This document shows positions 1 through 14,100 of a stretch of DNA of 64,000 bases, piece after piece (position 1 is the first letter of the stretch; each line of letters opens with the position of its first letter). The position numbers and the translations under genes are program-made. The notes beneath the pieces are model-generated. The model had not been told where the DNA came from. It was given only the letters and a program-made list of their open reading frames with translations, and searched no databases. The DNA is taken from the NCBI GenBank assembly GCA_028023455.1, contig JAQFVV010012418.1:6193244-6257243 (forward strand). Direction: 5' to 3'. The stretch comes from Epiperipatus broadwayi (taxonomy: Eukaryota > Onychophora > Udeonychophora > Euonychophora > Peripatidae).

Positions 1-2238
1 TAAGCCAGGGAAGCTTATATCAAAATATATTAAACATATAAGTAAACAGTTTCCAGTAGAATTTTTCAAATAATAGTTCAACATAAAATTATAGAAATAG
101 AAGTAGAAAAGTTATTTTTTTGAAAGAATATTTTAGTGGACTTATTTATATTGAAAATCTTCTGCCCAATTGACACTTTTAAGAACATATTGAGTGATTA
201 AAATTTCAAAAGCTGTACCATTATATTTCAACAAAAAATATAGTTAATATTTTTATATGCTATTTTGCAAAATAATTATGCAATTTTATCTGTAATTGTA
301 CTTAAATTTGCATTGTCAAAAAATAATAATCAGTATACTGGAGAAAATATTATTATTAAATTTATTATTATTATTTATATATTTAAAAGAGAGAGATTGA
401 ATGCAATACTTAAATGTAATATACACATAAGAGATTCTAATATTAGTTAAATTAATATCTTTTTAGAGCAATAACTTACACGTAAGATTTTTTTTTATTT
501 AATTGATTATTTGCATCAGGAAAAAAACAGTGATTTCTTTCAGATTATAATTATTATTGACCATAGTTTTATTAACTAAATTTAAATAATGTTGATATGC
601 AAATTATATTCATGGAAATTGCAGGTGTGGAATTATTTTCATACATTTATATACTAATAAAAGAATGCTCATTTGAAAATAGAATTATGTCTAGTCTTTT
701 TTATTATATATTCATACTATAAATGTTCTTTCTGAATTTTTATGATCCAAATATTTAGTTAGTTGTATCTCATCAATGACATTAATTGATATTACTTACT
801 GCTTGAGTGCATCAAGAGTAAATTGATAATTAATCATTATGTGTGTAATTTTATTTGCTAGTGTCTGCATAGAGATAACATTATTATTATTATTTGTATA
901 TTATAATGTTAAATATTTTGTTAAATGGAATTTAAAGGTATCAATTTGCTGAGGTTTACATTTAAATATTCTTATTATTAAGAATATTAAATTTCACTAA
1001 TTAAGGGGGGAAAGTGCTTGTAAATATCATATGGGAATATTAAATCTTATTCAAAAATGTGTATGATATGATTCTTGAAAAAGTCTTATATCATCATCAA
1101 CAACCATTTAAGTAACATTTTCTCTTTTTCTCTTTTTTTAGTAATATTTGTTACATTCACTAGTAATTATATTATTATTACTCATTAGTCATAAGGGGAT
1201 ATATAATTTGTTTGATATCTATAAATTAAAAAAAAATCGTTTATTTGGCTATAAATAGTTAGTTTGGCTTTATGACTAGGATTATATATCATAATCAAAA
1301 GAAATTAAGATAATTTTGATTTGGCTGCAGGTAAAAATAGTCAATTTAATATTCAGGATCTTAGAGTACAATTACAAATGTCATTATACTGTTATAAGTA
1401 ATGAATACAAGGCAAAAAAGAAAAGCAATATTTTGAATAACTATCTGAATTAACTAACAAAAATTTTAAGAAAATAATAAGTAGAAGAAACAAAACATGT
1501 ATCAGGAGAAGTAGCAGAAAATGCTAAGGATTGTCAATCAATAAAAAATAATCTTCTGTAGGTTAATGAGTTACATAGAGTCTCAATTGGTCACCTGACC
1601 ATGTTCTGATTTTGATAAGCCTGAACAGCTATGCAGATCATAAAGTTAATTTTATTAGAGATAAAATCATTTGTATAATGTTATAGTAGATTAATAATGT
1701 TATGAAAAAATTGTGTATCAAAAACCACATTATATGTAGGGATATTAAATTCCACATATGTATATTATTCAATTGTTTGTATTAAATCAGTATCAAATTG
1801 CTGCTCTCATTATTAGTTTTTGGGTCCTGTATGTAATTCTTGTTATCTTTATGTACAATTTACATTTGTTAGTCTTAGCAACTAGGAGTAAAGACATAAC
1901 AAAGTTAAAAGGAATATCTTCTCTCTTCTATTCATTTTTTTTCAATAATAGAAATATATTATAAAATTTATTTCATACTAATATTTGCCTGTTTTCATTA
2001 AGTATTATAATGTAATGATTGCTATTAAAGGACTGTACAAAGTTGACAAACTCCAAGTCAATAAAAATTCTCTACCACAGTTTTTTTCTGTGTATATAAA
2101 CCCAAAGAGTATATAGTATAATATTTTTGTATAATTTTGGTTTGAATAATATAAAAGTATTTTAACTAAATAATTTATTTTAGCATTTTATATTTAAATT
2201 ATTTATGTAATTTATATGTAATTAAAATCTATTTTTAG
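1..2238. other. Upstream intron of the integrin gene; no gene seen
   Basis: AT-rich sequence with short open frames only and no recognisable domain. The acceptor of the first visible integrin exon ends it (pyrimidine-rich stretch, then AG at 2237-2238). Because that exon is internal in the protein, this stretch is most simply the 3' part of an intron. I see no clear repeat structure in it. Confidence 0.6.
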
Positions 2239-2340
2239 AATAACAAGGATGTGATTCGGTGTAATGTAAAATCTGAACTTCTCAAAATTTGTAAGGAAGA
2301 ATTTATTACTAATGAACAAAATATAGAGACTATAAAAGAG
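2239..2340 (+). CDS. Integrin beta exon a: end of PSI region
   Basis: This 34-codon exon (phase 0 to 0) follows a T-rich acceptor and ends at GAG|GTAAAT. It reads NNKDVIRCNVKSELLKICKE and on to IKE. The R-C-N...L...C pattern is the last part of the N-terminal cysteine-rich plexin-semaphorin-integrin region, corresponding to the RCD...L...GC segment of vertebrate beta-1 and beta-3. It is short and Lys/Glu-rich, so taken alone it would be weak evidence. Its identity rests on the in-frame join to the next exon, which carries the diagnostic hybrid-domain strand at the expected distance. Confidence 0.82.
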
Positions 2341-3150
2341 GTAAATATTTTTTAAATTTATTATAATCATTGTACTAATAAATTAAAAATTTAATAGAGT
2401 TATCAAATATTATTTTAATGACAGCAGAAAAAATTTAAAATTTTAATTCAATTTTTAAGTAAGGTTAATTATCACTACATTTAATGAATATAAAGTATAT
2501 AACTAGTGATGACAAAAGAAATCAAATGATGATTTCTATTGTAATTCACTAATTTTGGGGGAATTAGTAAAAATAATATTACAGCCCTTACAGGATATTT
2601 CATTCTGATATTTGGATTCAACATTTATAGCATTGTTATCAAGATTATTTGTTAGAATTATTAGTTTATTTTTACATCTAATGAAAGCCAGGTGTAAATA
2701 ATGCAAAAAATTCTCACATACCACAATCAAAGATAAGGCATAAGTGATGAAATTTGTATAATATTCTAAATTTAATGTAGGGCTAATAAATACTGGCTAC
2801 AATCAATCAGAATTCACTTTTCATTAAAAAAAAAATAATAATACCTTTTTATATTATTACCAAATAATTAAAACTTCATATGCATTTGTGAAAAAGAAAA
2901 ATACCAACAAAAAGTTTGTTCATTACTGAGTACAGTTCTAATAAACTATACAAGCCAGTCAGATTACAATAATGCAAAATTTTCATAAAGAAATATTTAT
3001 TTAGTAAACAATACAGTATAGTATATAGTCACAATAAAATTAAATTAATAAGTTTGGTCTGAGCATAAAACTAAATTTTGCTTCCCTATAATGTTTTGGT
3101 TATCACTAATGAGCTTTTTTCTTTACAATCAAAGTAGCCGATGTTTTCCT

Positions 3151-3560
3151 GAAGGTTTGTGATGATGGTGTTTCAGTTGTATTTTTATATTGGACTATTT
3201 CCATCTAATATGAGTATTGAATGCCTTTAGAAAAATTTAACTTTATTTATATATTCCAAATACATTCAACTGTTAGAAATAGCACACAGGTTAGTATATG
3301 CATAATGTTTTGAGAGATATTATTCTCTCCTCTTCTTCAAGTGTTGCTGACTTGACCAATGACAGTACTGGCATGGGAATTGAATCTGGACTCTTATATT
3401 CTTGAGTATTAAATTTTAAGATAATGAATGCTCTAACCAACTATGCTATTTTGTTAAAGACAACAGTCAATAGAAATTTCATATACTTATCTATGAGGTT
3501 CCTCCTGATTTCTTCACTTTTTCCTAAGAGCAAAGTTGATTAGTGGTTTTCATACATTAT
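3151..3560 (-). repeat. tRNA-derived SINE copy plus flank, reverse orientation (left arm)
   Basis: Read on the minus strand this is the same sequence as 3673-4056, with many point differences. A box-B-like motif lies at about 3377-3394 and a decayed box A at about 3439-3455. The outer end (3151-3174) carries the GAACACCATCATCACAAACC-type terminus also seen in the third copy at 46.4 kb, so this copy keeps the full 3' end. The tRNA-like head is more decayed than in the other copies. Confidence 0.75.
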
Positions 3561-3672
3561 GTATAGTCACACTAGGTTGACTTATGAGATTGTTTGCCAT
3601 TGTCATGTGAGCATTTTCTTTTTTGTACCTTTCCTTCTCTATCCAATATTTTTGTATTTTTCCAATTGAACA

Positions 3673-4056
3673 TATGTATGGAAAACACTAATCAGCTTTG
3701 CTTTTAAGGAAAAAGTGAAGAAATTAGGAGTAAGCTCATAGATAACTATATGAAATTTCTACTGATTGTTGCCTTTGGCAGGATGGCTCAGTTGGTTAGA
3801 GCATTACCTTAAAATTCAATACTCAAGAATCTAAGGGTGCAGGTTCGATTTCCATGCTAGTACTGTCACTGGTCAGGCCAGCAACATCTGAAAAAGAAGG
3901 GAAAATAATACCTCTTGAAACATTCTGCCTATACTAACTTGTGTAATATTATTAACTATTGAATGTATTTGGAATATTTAAATAAAGTTAAATTTTTTTA
4001 AAGACATTAAATACACTTATTAGATGATGGAAATAGTCCAACATAAAAATACAACT
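3673..4056 (+). repeat. tRNA-derived SINE copy plus flank (right arm)
   Basis: Contains a tRNA-like head at 3779-3853 with box A (TGGCTCAGTTGG) and box B (GGTTCGATTTC), the internal RNA polymerase III promoter elements. An unrelated body follows, ending in a stretch about a 'gatgatggaaatagtcc' motif. It lacks the last ~22 bases present in the 46 kb copy. It pairs with 3151-3560 around a ~110 bp spacer. About 95 bases upstream of the tRNA head (3673-3768) are also shared with the left arm but not with the 46 kb copy. Confidence 0.78.
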
Positions 4057-4616
4057 AAAATAGGCAATTGTTTGATTCCAAAAATTCAATCCACATTTTC
4101 ATATCATAAAAATTTCTGGAGCAATCTCTTATAGAGATAAACAACTTAGTTTGGTCAAATGAAGAGAACAACTGCCCACTTATATGCTGAAATATGAAAT
4201 ATTCACGCAAGAAGCTAACCATACAATTTCTTTTCAGATTATTAATCTGTATATATACATGCACGCAACTAAGGTTCAATATAGAATTCAGAAAATGAAA
4301 AATAAAATAAAATTAAAAATAAATAACAAATTTCTTTTTATTAATTATCCACACATTCAGGTTAATTAATATACAGCATATTTTCACCACGAAAGTAAGT
4401 AATAATAATTATATGTTATTAATAATCAACTTTGTCTCTAAAAAAAAAGAGCTGAAAGTGTTATATTTTAAAGTAAAAAGCAATTTATCTTTCGATAAGT
4501 TATATAAATTGTTTTAAAGTTTAGTAAAAAGATGCAAAATGAAAAGTTGAAGAAATTATTTAATAAATAAAAATATATACTTTAAATTATATTTACAGTT
4601 GCTATTATTTTTTTAG

Positions 4617-4701
4617 AATGTTGAATTTGGTCATAAAGGAAATACATATGAGGAAGCAGTGCAATTAAAGCCACAAAGGATTTATCTCAAACTAAGACCA
4701 A
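4617..4701 (+). CDS. Integrin beta exon b: hybrid-domain start
   Basis: This 85-nt exon (phase 0 to 1) runs from TTTTAG|AATGTT to CCAA|GTAAGT. It reads NVEFGHKGNTYEEAVQLKPQ followed by RIYLKLRP, with the last A beginning the Asn codon completed by the next exon. The 'Q-L-x-P-Q-R-I-x-L-x-L-R-P' strand is diagnostic of integrin beta subunits and opens the hybrid domain just before the beta-I insertion. The donor is a canonical GTAAGT. Confidence 0.93.
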
Positions 4702-4887
4702 GTAAGTTTTTAAGAATTTTTCCCTCCTTTTTTCAGTCATCACTAAAAAAATCATTAGAAATGAACAGCTGAAATCTTTTATACCGATACCTGCTACAGT
4801 ATATTTATTTAATCATATTAGATTTTTAAAATTACGTGATTGAAGTATTTTTTTTTAATTTGTGGGAATAATTTAAAAGTAAAATGT

Positions 4888-5069
4888 AGAGAGAGAGAGA
4901 GAGAGGGTGAGAGAGAAGGAGAGAGAGAGGGAGGAGAGAGAGGGTGAGAGAGAGGGAGAGAGAGGGAGGGGGAGAGAGAGGGAGGGGAGAGAGAGGGAGG
5001 GAGGGGGAGAGAGAGGGAGGGAGAGGGAGAGAGGGGAGAGAGAGGGAGGGAGGGGGAGAGAGGGGGAGA
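4888..5069. repeat. GA-rich polypurine/polypyrimidine low-complexity tract
   Basis: About 180 bases of uninterrupted purines on the + strand (after the first few bases), made of GAGA and GGGAGG units in irregular order. It lies 190 bp into intron 2. Open frames on the minus strand here encode only Ser/Pro/Leu low complexity and are artefacts of the repeat. Confidence 0.95.
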
Positions 5070-8000
5070 TATAAAAAACTGTTCCATGTGACAAATTAAA
5101 TGGTAACAGGTGATATTAGCATCAATAATAAAAATTTGATAACCGTTTATTGAATCGTTTTTAAATTCATGTAAATTATTTTAAATATTAATTTATTTAC
5201 CAGATTATTGGAAATTTTGTTACAAATTGAAATTATAAGAATAAATCTCTCTCAATTCTCTTCATATTTCACTTACCAAATCTAAAAATTTGAAAATTAT
5301 ACATATTTTTTTATATATTACGAAAAGATAATTAAAAACATACTTTAATAATTATAGCAAAAATTCCACTAAATATTTCCTAATTCAGCAAAAATAATTT
5401 ACTATAAATAGACAAAAACAAATGTAAAATTATTAATGATAAATGCCAAACAAGGATAATTAAACAAATTGTATGATTATTTGTTTGGGAAATCACGTGA
5501 TGTTTGAACATCCAAGTAACAGGTAAAACACATTTCCCCTCACCCTCCTGACTGTTTTGAGATTTTGTTATAATTCAACTAAGAATTGATCCAGGAACAT
5601 TTTTTCACTTCTAAATCCACCACTTTGTTAAATTGCATGGGATAATAAATAATCTTTAATAATTGAAAATTATAACCATTAACTAAGTCATCATTATTAG
5701 GTTCATATCTCTATAGTATCGTTTTCATCGACTAAGCTATTTTTTGTTTTTTCTTGCAAGAAAACTAGTTCATCATTATTCTGTAGCACAATTTATCCAT
5801 ATTCTAAAAGGGTATTTGCATTTTGTTCTGATCGTGGCTAATATTAAAAAATTGGCTTTTTATGTTCCTGATTATCATTAATTTGACAAATGTGCCAAGC
5901 AATTGTGACTTTCTATAACTTTCTTCATTGAGAATTTTTTCCTGATTTATTTTTTTTATATAAATTTTACATTGGATTTTTTTTGTATTCAGACAGTTCT
6001 TAGTAACTGTCTATAACATGTATTTTCAATGGCCAAGATTTTTCTTACTGAATCTGATATTATTACACATGTTTTACAACAATTATAAAATCCTAATAAA
6101 CACATATATCTGTTGATATGTAATTTCAGATATTTTTGTGTTTTAAATCTATTCATGACTTGTAAATATGTTATTGCTTTGGATATTTTTAATTTAAATT
6201 TTTTTAACAATATAAATTATTAATTTTATTATTAGTTCTATTATTTCCAAGATAGTTCTGATTTTTATTTTATTTTATCTTTTCCATATAAGTAACCATT
6301 GATAACCCCCATAAAGCATGCAAATAATAATAAGTCAACTAAAGTTTTTTCATCTATGTGTAACTTAAAAAGAATTCTGTAATAATGAGCAGTAGGAATA
6401 ATAAATAATTAACACATTGTTATTAAAAATTTGAATATGATGGGAAAGGTATAAAAGTATTTGACATAGATAGTATGTGTTTTTATAAATCAAATGTTTT
6501 ATGTCTAAACTTTGAAATATCTTGGAAAAGAAATAATGGTTTTGTGAATTATGAAAATTCTTAAAATATTGCAGGCTTTAAAAAATAATGCAATAGTATT
6601 AGGTCATTATCTAGTTAATTTATATTTTAGTAATGTTATCCATCTATACTAATGACTAAACTATAAGATACAGTGATATAGCAATTGAACTGAATGATTT
6701 AATAAAGTAATAGATTTGAGATTTATATTTCTGCATCAATGCTCAACTTTTCACTCCCTGTGTTGAAATATCACAGTATTTTTTTTTCAGTAATTAACCA
6801 TTCAATTATTTTGGACACTCTTGGTTTAGCACAATAGAAGAATGACAGCTTTAAGAAATGATAATTTCTTGGTTGAAGCTTCCTGGCACTTTGATATTTG
6901 AACATCACCTAATCTTTCAAACAATAACCATTTTAACAATCATAGTTTAATTTTATCTTGAATCATAATATTTAGAGCTACTTCCATAAACTTAATAAAT
7001 TGTTATCATTAAGATAATTTTTTTGTTTGGGGAACAACCACATTCAAAATATACAAAAATGTACATATCAAGGAATCATTAATTTATGTTCACTTTCTGT
7101 CTGTTTCAATGTTCCTAAATTATAATATTTATCATATTCCATTAATGCTAAATTTTAGAACTTAATCACATTAACAATAAAACATATGTTGTTTTAGAGA
7201 TATGGTGCATAGCTTCTATATGTGTAAAAATAAATCTCTAGAGTTCTTTAAAATCATAAAATATATATATAATAATTAATCAAACAGAAGTTGGAATTGT
7301 ATGCAAATATCTCATCACTCAATTATCATATGAGATCGTGAAGATTATTATTAGCATTCAGTGGAGTAATATATTTCATATTGCAATGAATATATATTAA
7401 TAATTAATAGAGCACTATAAAATACATATGGCCAAAAAGATTTCAGATTTTATAAATGCCTTCTTATCTCAAACCTAGTATGTTATAATTGTTAAACTGT
7501 GTATACAAATTACAAACAACTATATATTTCCTAAACAAGGATGAGCTAGAAAGTTGAAACACCTAGATTTCACAATCATGCTAATAGTCTGATATTTATT
7601 TATATATATCCTGAATGTGGTTTCACAAATAAATATCCTCTCCTATATTTTACATAGCACACAAACACACATGTATATATTGTATATATAGAAATGGTAT
7701 GTATGCATGATTACTGTACAGTTGCATTTACATCAACTTTATTTATTATTTTATATTTAACAAAGTATATTTATTAATGATAATAATATATAAAGTCCTA
7801 TCAACTGTAGAATTTTTATTAAATTTTCTTGCCCTTGCATGTTTTTGTTTAATTGATTCATATTTATATTTTGATCAAATATAAAAAAGGAAGTAATTAA
7901 TGAAACAAGATCTGTATCTCTATTTTTTTAATTTTTTTTATTATACTCTAAAAAAATATTTATTGTAAATGTAAACCTACATTTGGCTGGATAACTATCT

Positions 8001-10632
8001 TAAAATAAAATAATTTATCTAATAGTTAACAAAAAATATTAAATGGTGTTTTCCAAAAGCAAGATGTACTAAAATATCTACTAAAGAAAAATCATCTATT
8101 TATTACTCTAACCTAAACGTAAAAAAAAAAAACAACCTTTAAATAGATATGACAACCTAAATGGGATTTAATTCAAAATTTATGTGATATATTGTCAGGA
8201 TTTTTTAAAATTTGGAATCCAAGGACAAAGCATAGTTGACAAAATTATTCATCAATATTATTAATACAGATCTGATCTACAACTTTTACATTAAAGCAAA
8301 ACCTATGTTATTTCATTTTGATTTAGGGTTGGACTGACTGAATAGTATCATTTATTTGATATCTTTATAAAAACTGAAAAAGAAAATGTAAACAGATTCA
8401 TTTTGAATTTGCAAAGCAATCTGACAAAAAGAGCAACACATTGATATAGTAGTATTTGGAAGTTTAACATTTCAGTGTTGTTTATATTAAAGTAAAAGAC
8501 TGAATTTTATTTTATGATATATCAATTTGTAAATAAATAACAGTTATAGTTAGCTTACACCATGGTTGATAACCTTAATAATATATACAGTTAAAATTCC
8601 AAAAACTAAATATGTTTAAAATCACATAATATTACCCATTTTCCATAATTTGCATATATTTACACAATTCTATTGTCTACTCAATAAATTATTCATCATA
8701 TTTACAACATATGCCTTTTTGATTTTTGTTTTCCTTAAATTATTTTTCACATTAAAATAAAAACACTGCAAGAACAATAACTTCCAAAGCAAATAAGTGA
8801 ACGATCCACAAGTAAAGATTTAAATATACCTTAATATCAACATCACTTTATATATAAATAACATTCATTTTATTAATTTTATCACTAATATCCTTTCCAT
8901 TAATAACTAATCTAGCATTTGGAACTACATTAAATGCAATTTTAAAATGTGAAGAAACAATTGATGTAATATCACACTCTCTACTATATATATTGTAATG
9001 GTATATAATATGCCGTTACATTATTTTAAAATTAAAATAAAAAGATCATAAATAAAAATTGATTTATTAAAGAAAAAAAAACTTAACTTAAAAACTGAAA
9101 ATTAAAAGTTGTTTAACATGTGTGTATATATATATCGCACAGATGGGAAACTTTAAAAACTATTTTAAAAATAGAAGTATTTGAAAGTTGTTTTTTTTTA
9201 AAAAAGTAAAGATTTGATATTTTTGAAAATAGAAAGAATGTTGATTTCTATAATCTTAGAAAATGGAAATGATTATTTTATTAATTAAATGATTGTTCTA
9301 AAGCACACTAGCCCTTGGGGCACTCAAATAATTAAATGGTCAGATAAAAAAATAAAAAATAAATTAAATGACCAATGCAAGCACGGAATGACAGCATGGA
9401 CCATAAATGAAACACGAGAGGATTAGTGATGTCTTGCTCATTGAATCCGAAGATTTGATGATAAAAGGCTAATAAAAGTATAAGGCCCCAAATTTTTGAA
9501 TTGAGAGGGATGATAATTGTTATCTTAGAGCTGACTATTAATATACCATTATAACTAGCTATATTGCAGATTTCATGATGTAGAAATCTGCAATAAATTT
9601 AATTTCCGAACAACCGAGACCTCCCTATGACAGTTATGAACCAAAGTAGCGGCTTTGTTTTCAAAGAAGGACAAACAATCTACAAAAGTGATCATGAAGA
9701 TGGTCCTCTAAATCTCAATCTGTAAAGTATGAAATCTTGTGTTTATCTAATAAGAACTTTTCTAAATTTGCAATTAATAGCTGAAAATAAGAACTATTAT
9801 CTGACCTAAAGAATTCAAAATCAATTATTAATATTTTTATGCATATGTTTAAGCAATTATTTCCATTTCTCTCTTTTTTGTGTTACGTGTTAATTAAAAT
9901 GTATTAAATTTAAGTTGGGTGTGGATAGCTATATAGATTTGTTAAATTATGTTAGTTTTAAGAGGGTTTAATTTTGGGCTACTTGTCTTGTGGTTAGGTC
10001 AATGCTGGTGGAGGAATATATGTGTGTTTATGTCAATGTAGTGTGAAGCATGTTTAGCACACAGGGCAACATGCCCAACTGAATGCATGGCCCCAAAGAG
10101 GCAGTCATATCATTGCAATGGATGCAGACATATTTCCTGCACCATTGACCACTTCCAGCTCTATGGACAGAGATTATAAGTCAGCAGATAGACCACTCTC
10201 CCCCATATGTAGCACTCTTCTTTAGTTAATTTATATACATGATTCCTTCACCAGATAGACGCACATTCCTGTAATGGATGAGGATCATGTCCTTCAAATA
10301 ATATCATGCTGTCAGATGACCATTCCTGTCAGTGTGGTTTTATGCTAGCATCTTTATATTGCATTAATTGCGACTATATATCTGGAAGCAAGCGTTGGTT
10401 TGGCTACAAACTTTTAGTCTGAGATTGAATTAATTGTTTTGAAAAGTTATTAACTGTGGACTCTATGTAGCCTATCTATACCCAACATGCTAAAGTAAAA
10501 TATTATTAAAATGTCCATCTATGTGGACTATTTAAAATAGTAATTTAAATTTAAAAATTAATACTAAAATCTAAATATAAATTTTATTCCTCAATTTTAA
10601 ATGTGCGTTAATAAAATCTATTGTGTTATTAG

Positions 10633-11114
10633 TACTGGCAGTGATCTAGTTTATTTTTTTTTTAAATCTTTATTAAAAATATATTTTAATAAATGTTTTA
10701 AAACCTCTGTGTCTCCATTGAGCTAGTGGCAAGGGCAAATGGTCAATAAAATAAAAGTTGGATTTTTAATTTGCGTATCAGCCTACTCTATAAATTTTCT
10801 AGGTTCTAGTAACCTAGTGGCACCCTGTAGTACAGATATGGTAAGACTCCACTTTGCCAACTGTTATAATATATATATTATAATGATCTGGAGAAGATAG
10901 ACTTACATAATCTGCACTACAGGGCGCCATCTAGGCATTTGAACCTAGAAAAATTTATAGAGTAGACAGATACGTAAGTCAAAAAAAATTATTTTTTTTT
11001 TTAAATTTTGATTCCGGTCGTTAGCCCAAGTCACTAGCTCAGGGAGTAGCAGAGATTTAGTAATATAATATCTAAGAGTATATAAAAAAAGAATAAAATA
11101 AGCCACTGCCAGTA
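10633..11114. mobile_element. Inverted-repeat (MITE-like) element with ~220 bp arms
   Basis: The two halves (about 10633-10845 and 10905-11114) are reverse complements with scattered mismatches and indels. The ends are TACTGGCAGTG and its complement CACTGCCAGTA. The element is flanked on both sides by ATTAG (10628-10632 and 11115-11119), which would be a 5 bp target duplication; a TA duplication with CTGGCAGTG termini is the alternative reading. It has no coding capacity. The family is not assigned: the terminal sequence alone does not settle between Tc1/mariner-like and other DNA transposon classes. Confidence 0.78.
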
Positions 11115-14100
11115 ATTAGCATACAAACATTTATTTATGCACATATATATAAGATTGAAAATTGTTTTAGTATCAGTTTACATTTTAACATTTAACATTA
11201 TTTTTAACTTTACTTTAGATTTTAATTTACATTTTTATTTCTATTATATTATAAGTTATTTTAATTAAGTTCGCACAGATGGAATTATAAAAATTTGTTT
11301 TAATAATGTTGAGTATAGATTGGTTACATAGATTACAACAATTAAAAACATTTCAAAATAAACATAAACGATCAAAATATAAAATCATTGATACTGACAA
11401 TTGCAGAGGGAAATTTATAAGTAACCCAATAGTATTCACCATAAGATACTTGCATTGTCACCAATAACTTAAAAGACATCCGAATAAATACATTTTAGAT
11501 ACTCACCGTAAGGTATCATTATTTATCGAATGTCTATATATTTTGATCAAATATGAAAACCCAAAACATACTTAACCGATAACCAATCCATGCAAGCGTC
11601 TATAAACAACTTAAATTTAATGCATTTTTATTTAGTGTCGAGTATGAATAGACTACATAGATTTGCATTTGAAAGAAAATATTCTATCCTTATTTAACCT
11701 TAGGCCAAAAGTTCACAGTCGAACTAACGCCAATTCATCTGATATATCGATGTATTCAGAGTAATACGAAATACGGCAGCACAAAAAGTTAAGAGAAGAA
11801 ATTGCCTCTCATCAGATAGGAATACATACATCTATCTGACAAGAAGAGCAATAAAAAAAAACTCCATAGAAAGGAACTGCGGTCTCCGACATAATTCCTT
11901 CCATAGGCAAACGGGTGAGTGCGGTGTATACAAATGATTCTGCCCATAGCGAATCTTGCATTACATCTACTAACTACACCAATATATCCAATCCATTGAC
12001 CCAATTTAACTATGAAACAAATAACCTAAGATTACCCTCCCCTAATATAACTTTACAAATCTATATAGCCATTCACGCCCGACTTAAGTTTAATATTTAT
12101 ATAACTAGTTTAATGAAAAACAGAAATCATAATAAAACTTAAAGAACAAAAAAAATATAAATGGAAATGATTTAAAATAAAAAAAAACATCAAATAACAA
12201 TATTAATAAAGAATTTAGTTTGGTCAGATAGGATTCTATTGCATTATTTACTAAAAAGGTTTTAAAATTTAGAGTTCTTATTTTTTCAAGTGAATATAAA
12301 GTTCTTACGATTTTTAAAACATCCAGCTTTATCCTTTACAGTTGCTTGCCATTGTTGGTAATTTTGAATGGGAATTCCCACGCCATACTGAAGATATTGG
12401 TATCCCGTTAGCCATTGTTTTTATTTATTCAGAGGTCTTTACTTGAGCTGGTCCTTAAGTAGAAAACGATGTCATTTTTTTTTGAACAACTGAAGAAATT
12501 GAAAAGTGCATCTTTTCAATCCCTTCTCCTTCAACTCCGCACTAACACATATAGTCACATCATAATAACTAATTAATTAATAATTTTCAAACTTGTCCTT
12601 TTATATTAATTTGAAGGATCCAATGGACGTTACGTCATGATGATAATATGGTCCTTTCACTGAGGTCCGATTCCATTGTTTTTCATTCATTGGCTATTTG
12701 TTTCTATTGTTTTCCTATCTGACCGATGTTTTTACATTTAAATGCCCAAGGCTAGTTTACATTTAACTAATTAAAACAATCATTTCCATTTCTGATTAAT
12801 TAATGTGTTTTCAAACTTAAAGATATATTTTTATCTTTAAATCTCTACTGAAAATTTAGTTTTAAAACACTTTTTCTTTAATAAAGTTTTCGTTTAATAA
12901 TTTTTTTTTTTCTGTGTGATTTATATATACGAGTTTAAGATGATATTTAATTTCAATTTTTAATTCTTAAAGAAAATTTTTAAATGCGAACTTTTTATTT
13001 TAATTTCATGTTTAATAATAAAAACACAATGTAACGTCGTCTGTGCTCATTACAATATATATATAATGAAATACATTTTTCCTGTTTAATATTTTTCTTT
13101 CTCCATATATCTGCAAACTTATATAAATATTTGAAAAACTTTTTTTATTTTCTATGTTCAATATTCAGTGTATATATTTCAATATTGAATAATTTATCAC
13201 TTTGTAAGCTACATTTTATTCCTAAATAAAAATGTTCTAAATTCAGACAATTTGTACACTTTGTAATTGAAAAAAGTTTAACAAACATCTTATAATTAAT
13301 TCTATTATTTTCATTTTCTAAATTTAAATCAAGGTATTACATAATGAATGATAAGTTTTCAATCATTATCTAGTTGTTATGCTTATGATTATAACATTCA
13401 TATTAGAAAGAAATAACTAAAAAATAACAACTCAATCAGAAATGTTCTGCATCTGAATCTGGTCTGTAACTACTTTGATAGACTATAGAGTGTTTAGTTG
13501 TTGTCTTTTTTTTTTTGCTACAGTCTTCTATAATATCTCTTAATTTCTCTTAGCAAGCATTGATTTCTGACCACAATCAATTCAGGTGCTTTAGCAAATT
13601 AAGTCTCAATAATTTTGATCTTCTTAAACTCAGGCATTTTATAAGCTTATGAAACTGATATTAACTGCTTGATAAGTGCTCTTCAATATTTTTAAGTCCT
13701 CTGGTTGTAAAGGAAATAAAAAATTGTTATATTGGTATGCTTCTCCTTTTTTTTTTTTGGCTATTTAATGTTAAAAATATGGCATTAACATGATGTGTTC
13801 CTGGTATTTTGTTCAACTTATTTATATATTGTGATTTAATATTTTGCCCTGCAAGTTAAACATAATCTGTAATATTTAAAAAAAAAATTTTTTTAACATA
13901 AATGAACTTAAATTGTAATAAATAAATTCCCTTGTTGTTAAACTATATAAAATCTTAGGTAGATGTTTTAATTTACTGAGTAAAACAATTTCTTCAACAT
14001 GTTGTCTATACCAATTACTTAAGAAATATTAACTAGCTTACTTAGTATTTATTTAAAAATCCAAAATTAGTAGTTTAAATCTGGATAAGAGTTAGTTTGA

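Larger units (their letters stand above)
2341..4616 (+). other. Integrin intron 1 (2.3 kb)
   Basis: Bounded by GTAAAT at 2341 and TTTTAG ending at 4616. It contains the SINE inverted repeat at 3151-4056. The rest (2341-3150 and 4057-4616) is AT-rich without recognisable features. Confidence 0.85.

Noticed and set aside
3779-3853. Functional tRNA gene
   Set aside because: Has box A and box B but no closing acceptor stem, and it is joined to a repeated body; it is a SINE head.
4818-5094. Two overlapping minus-strand Ser/Pro/Leu-rich open frames
   Set aside because: Produced entirely by the GA-rich repeat; no real protein signal.
11789-12142. Overlapping 71- and 75-codon frames in a GC-richer patch
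   Set aside because: Neither shows a family signature; they overlap on opposite strands and have no splice context.
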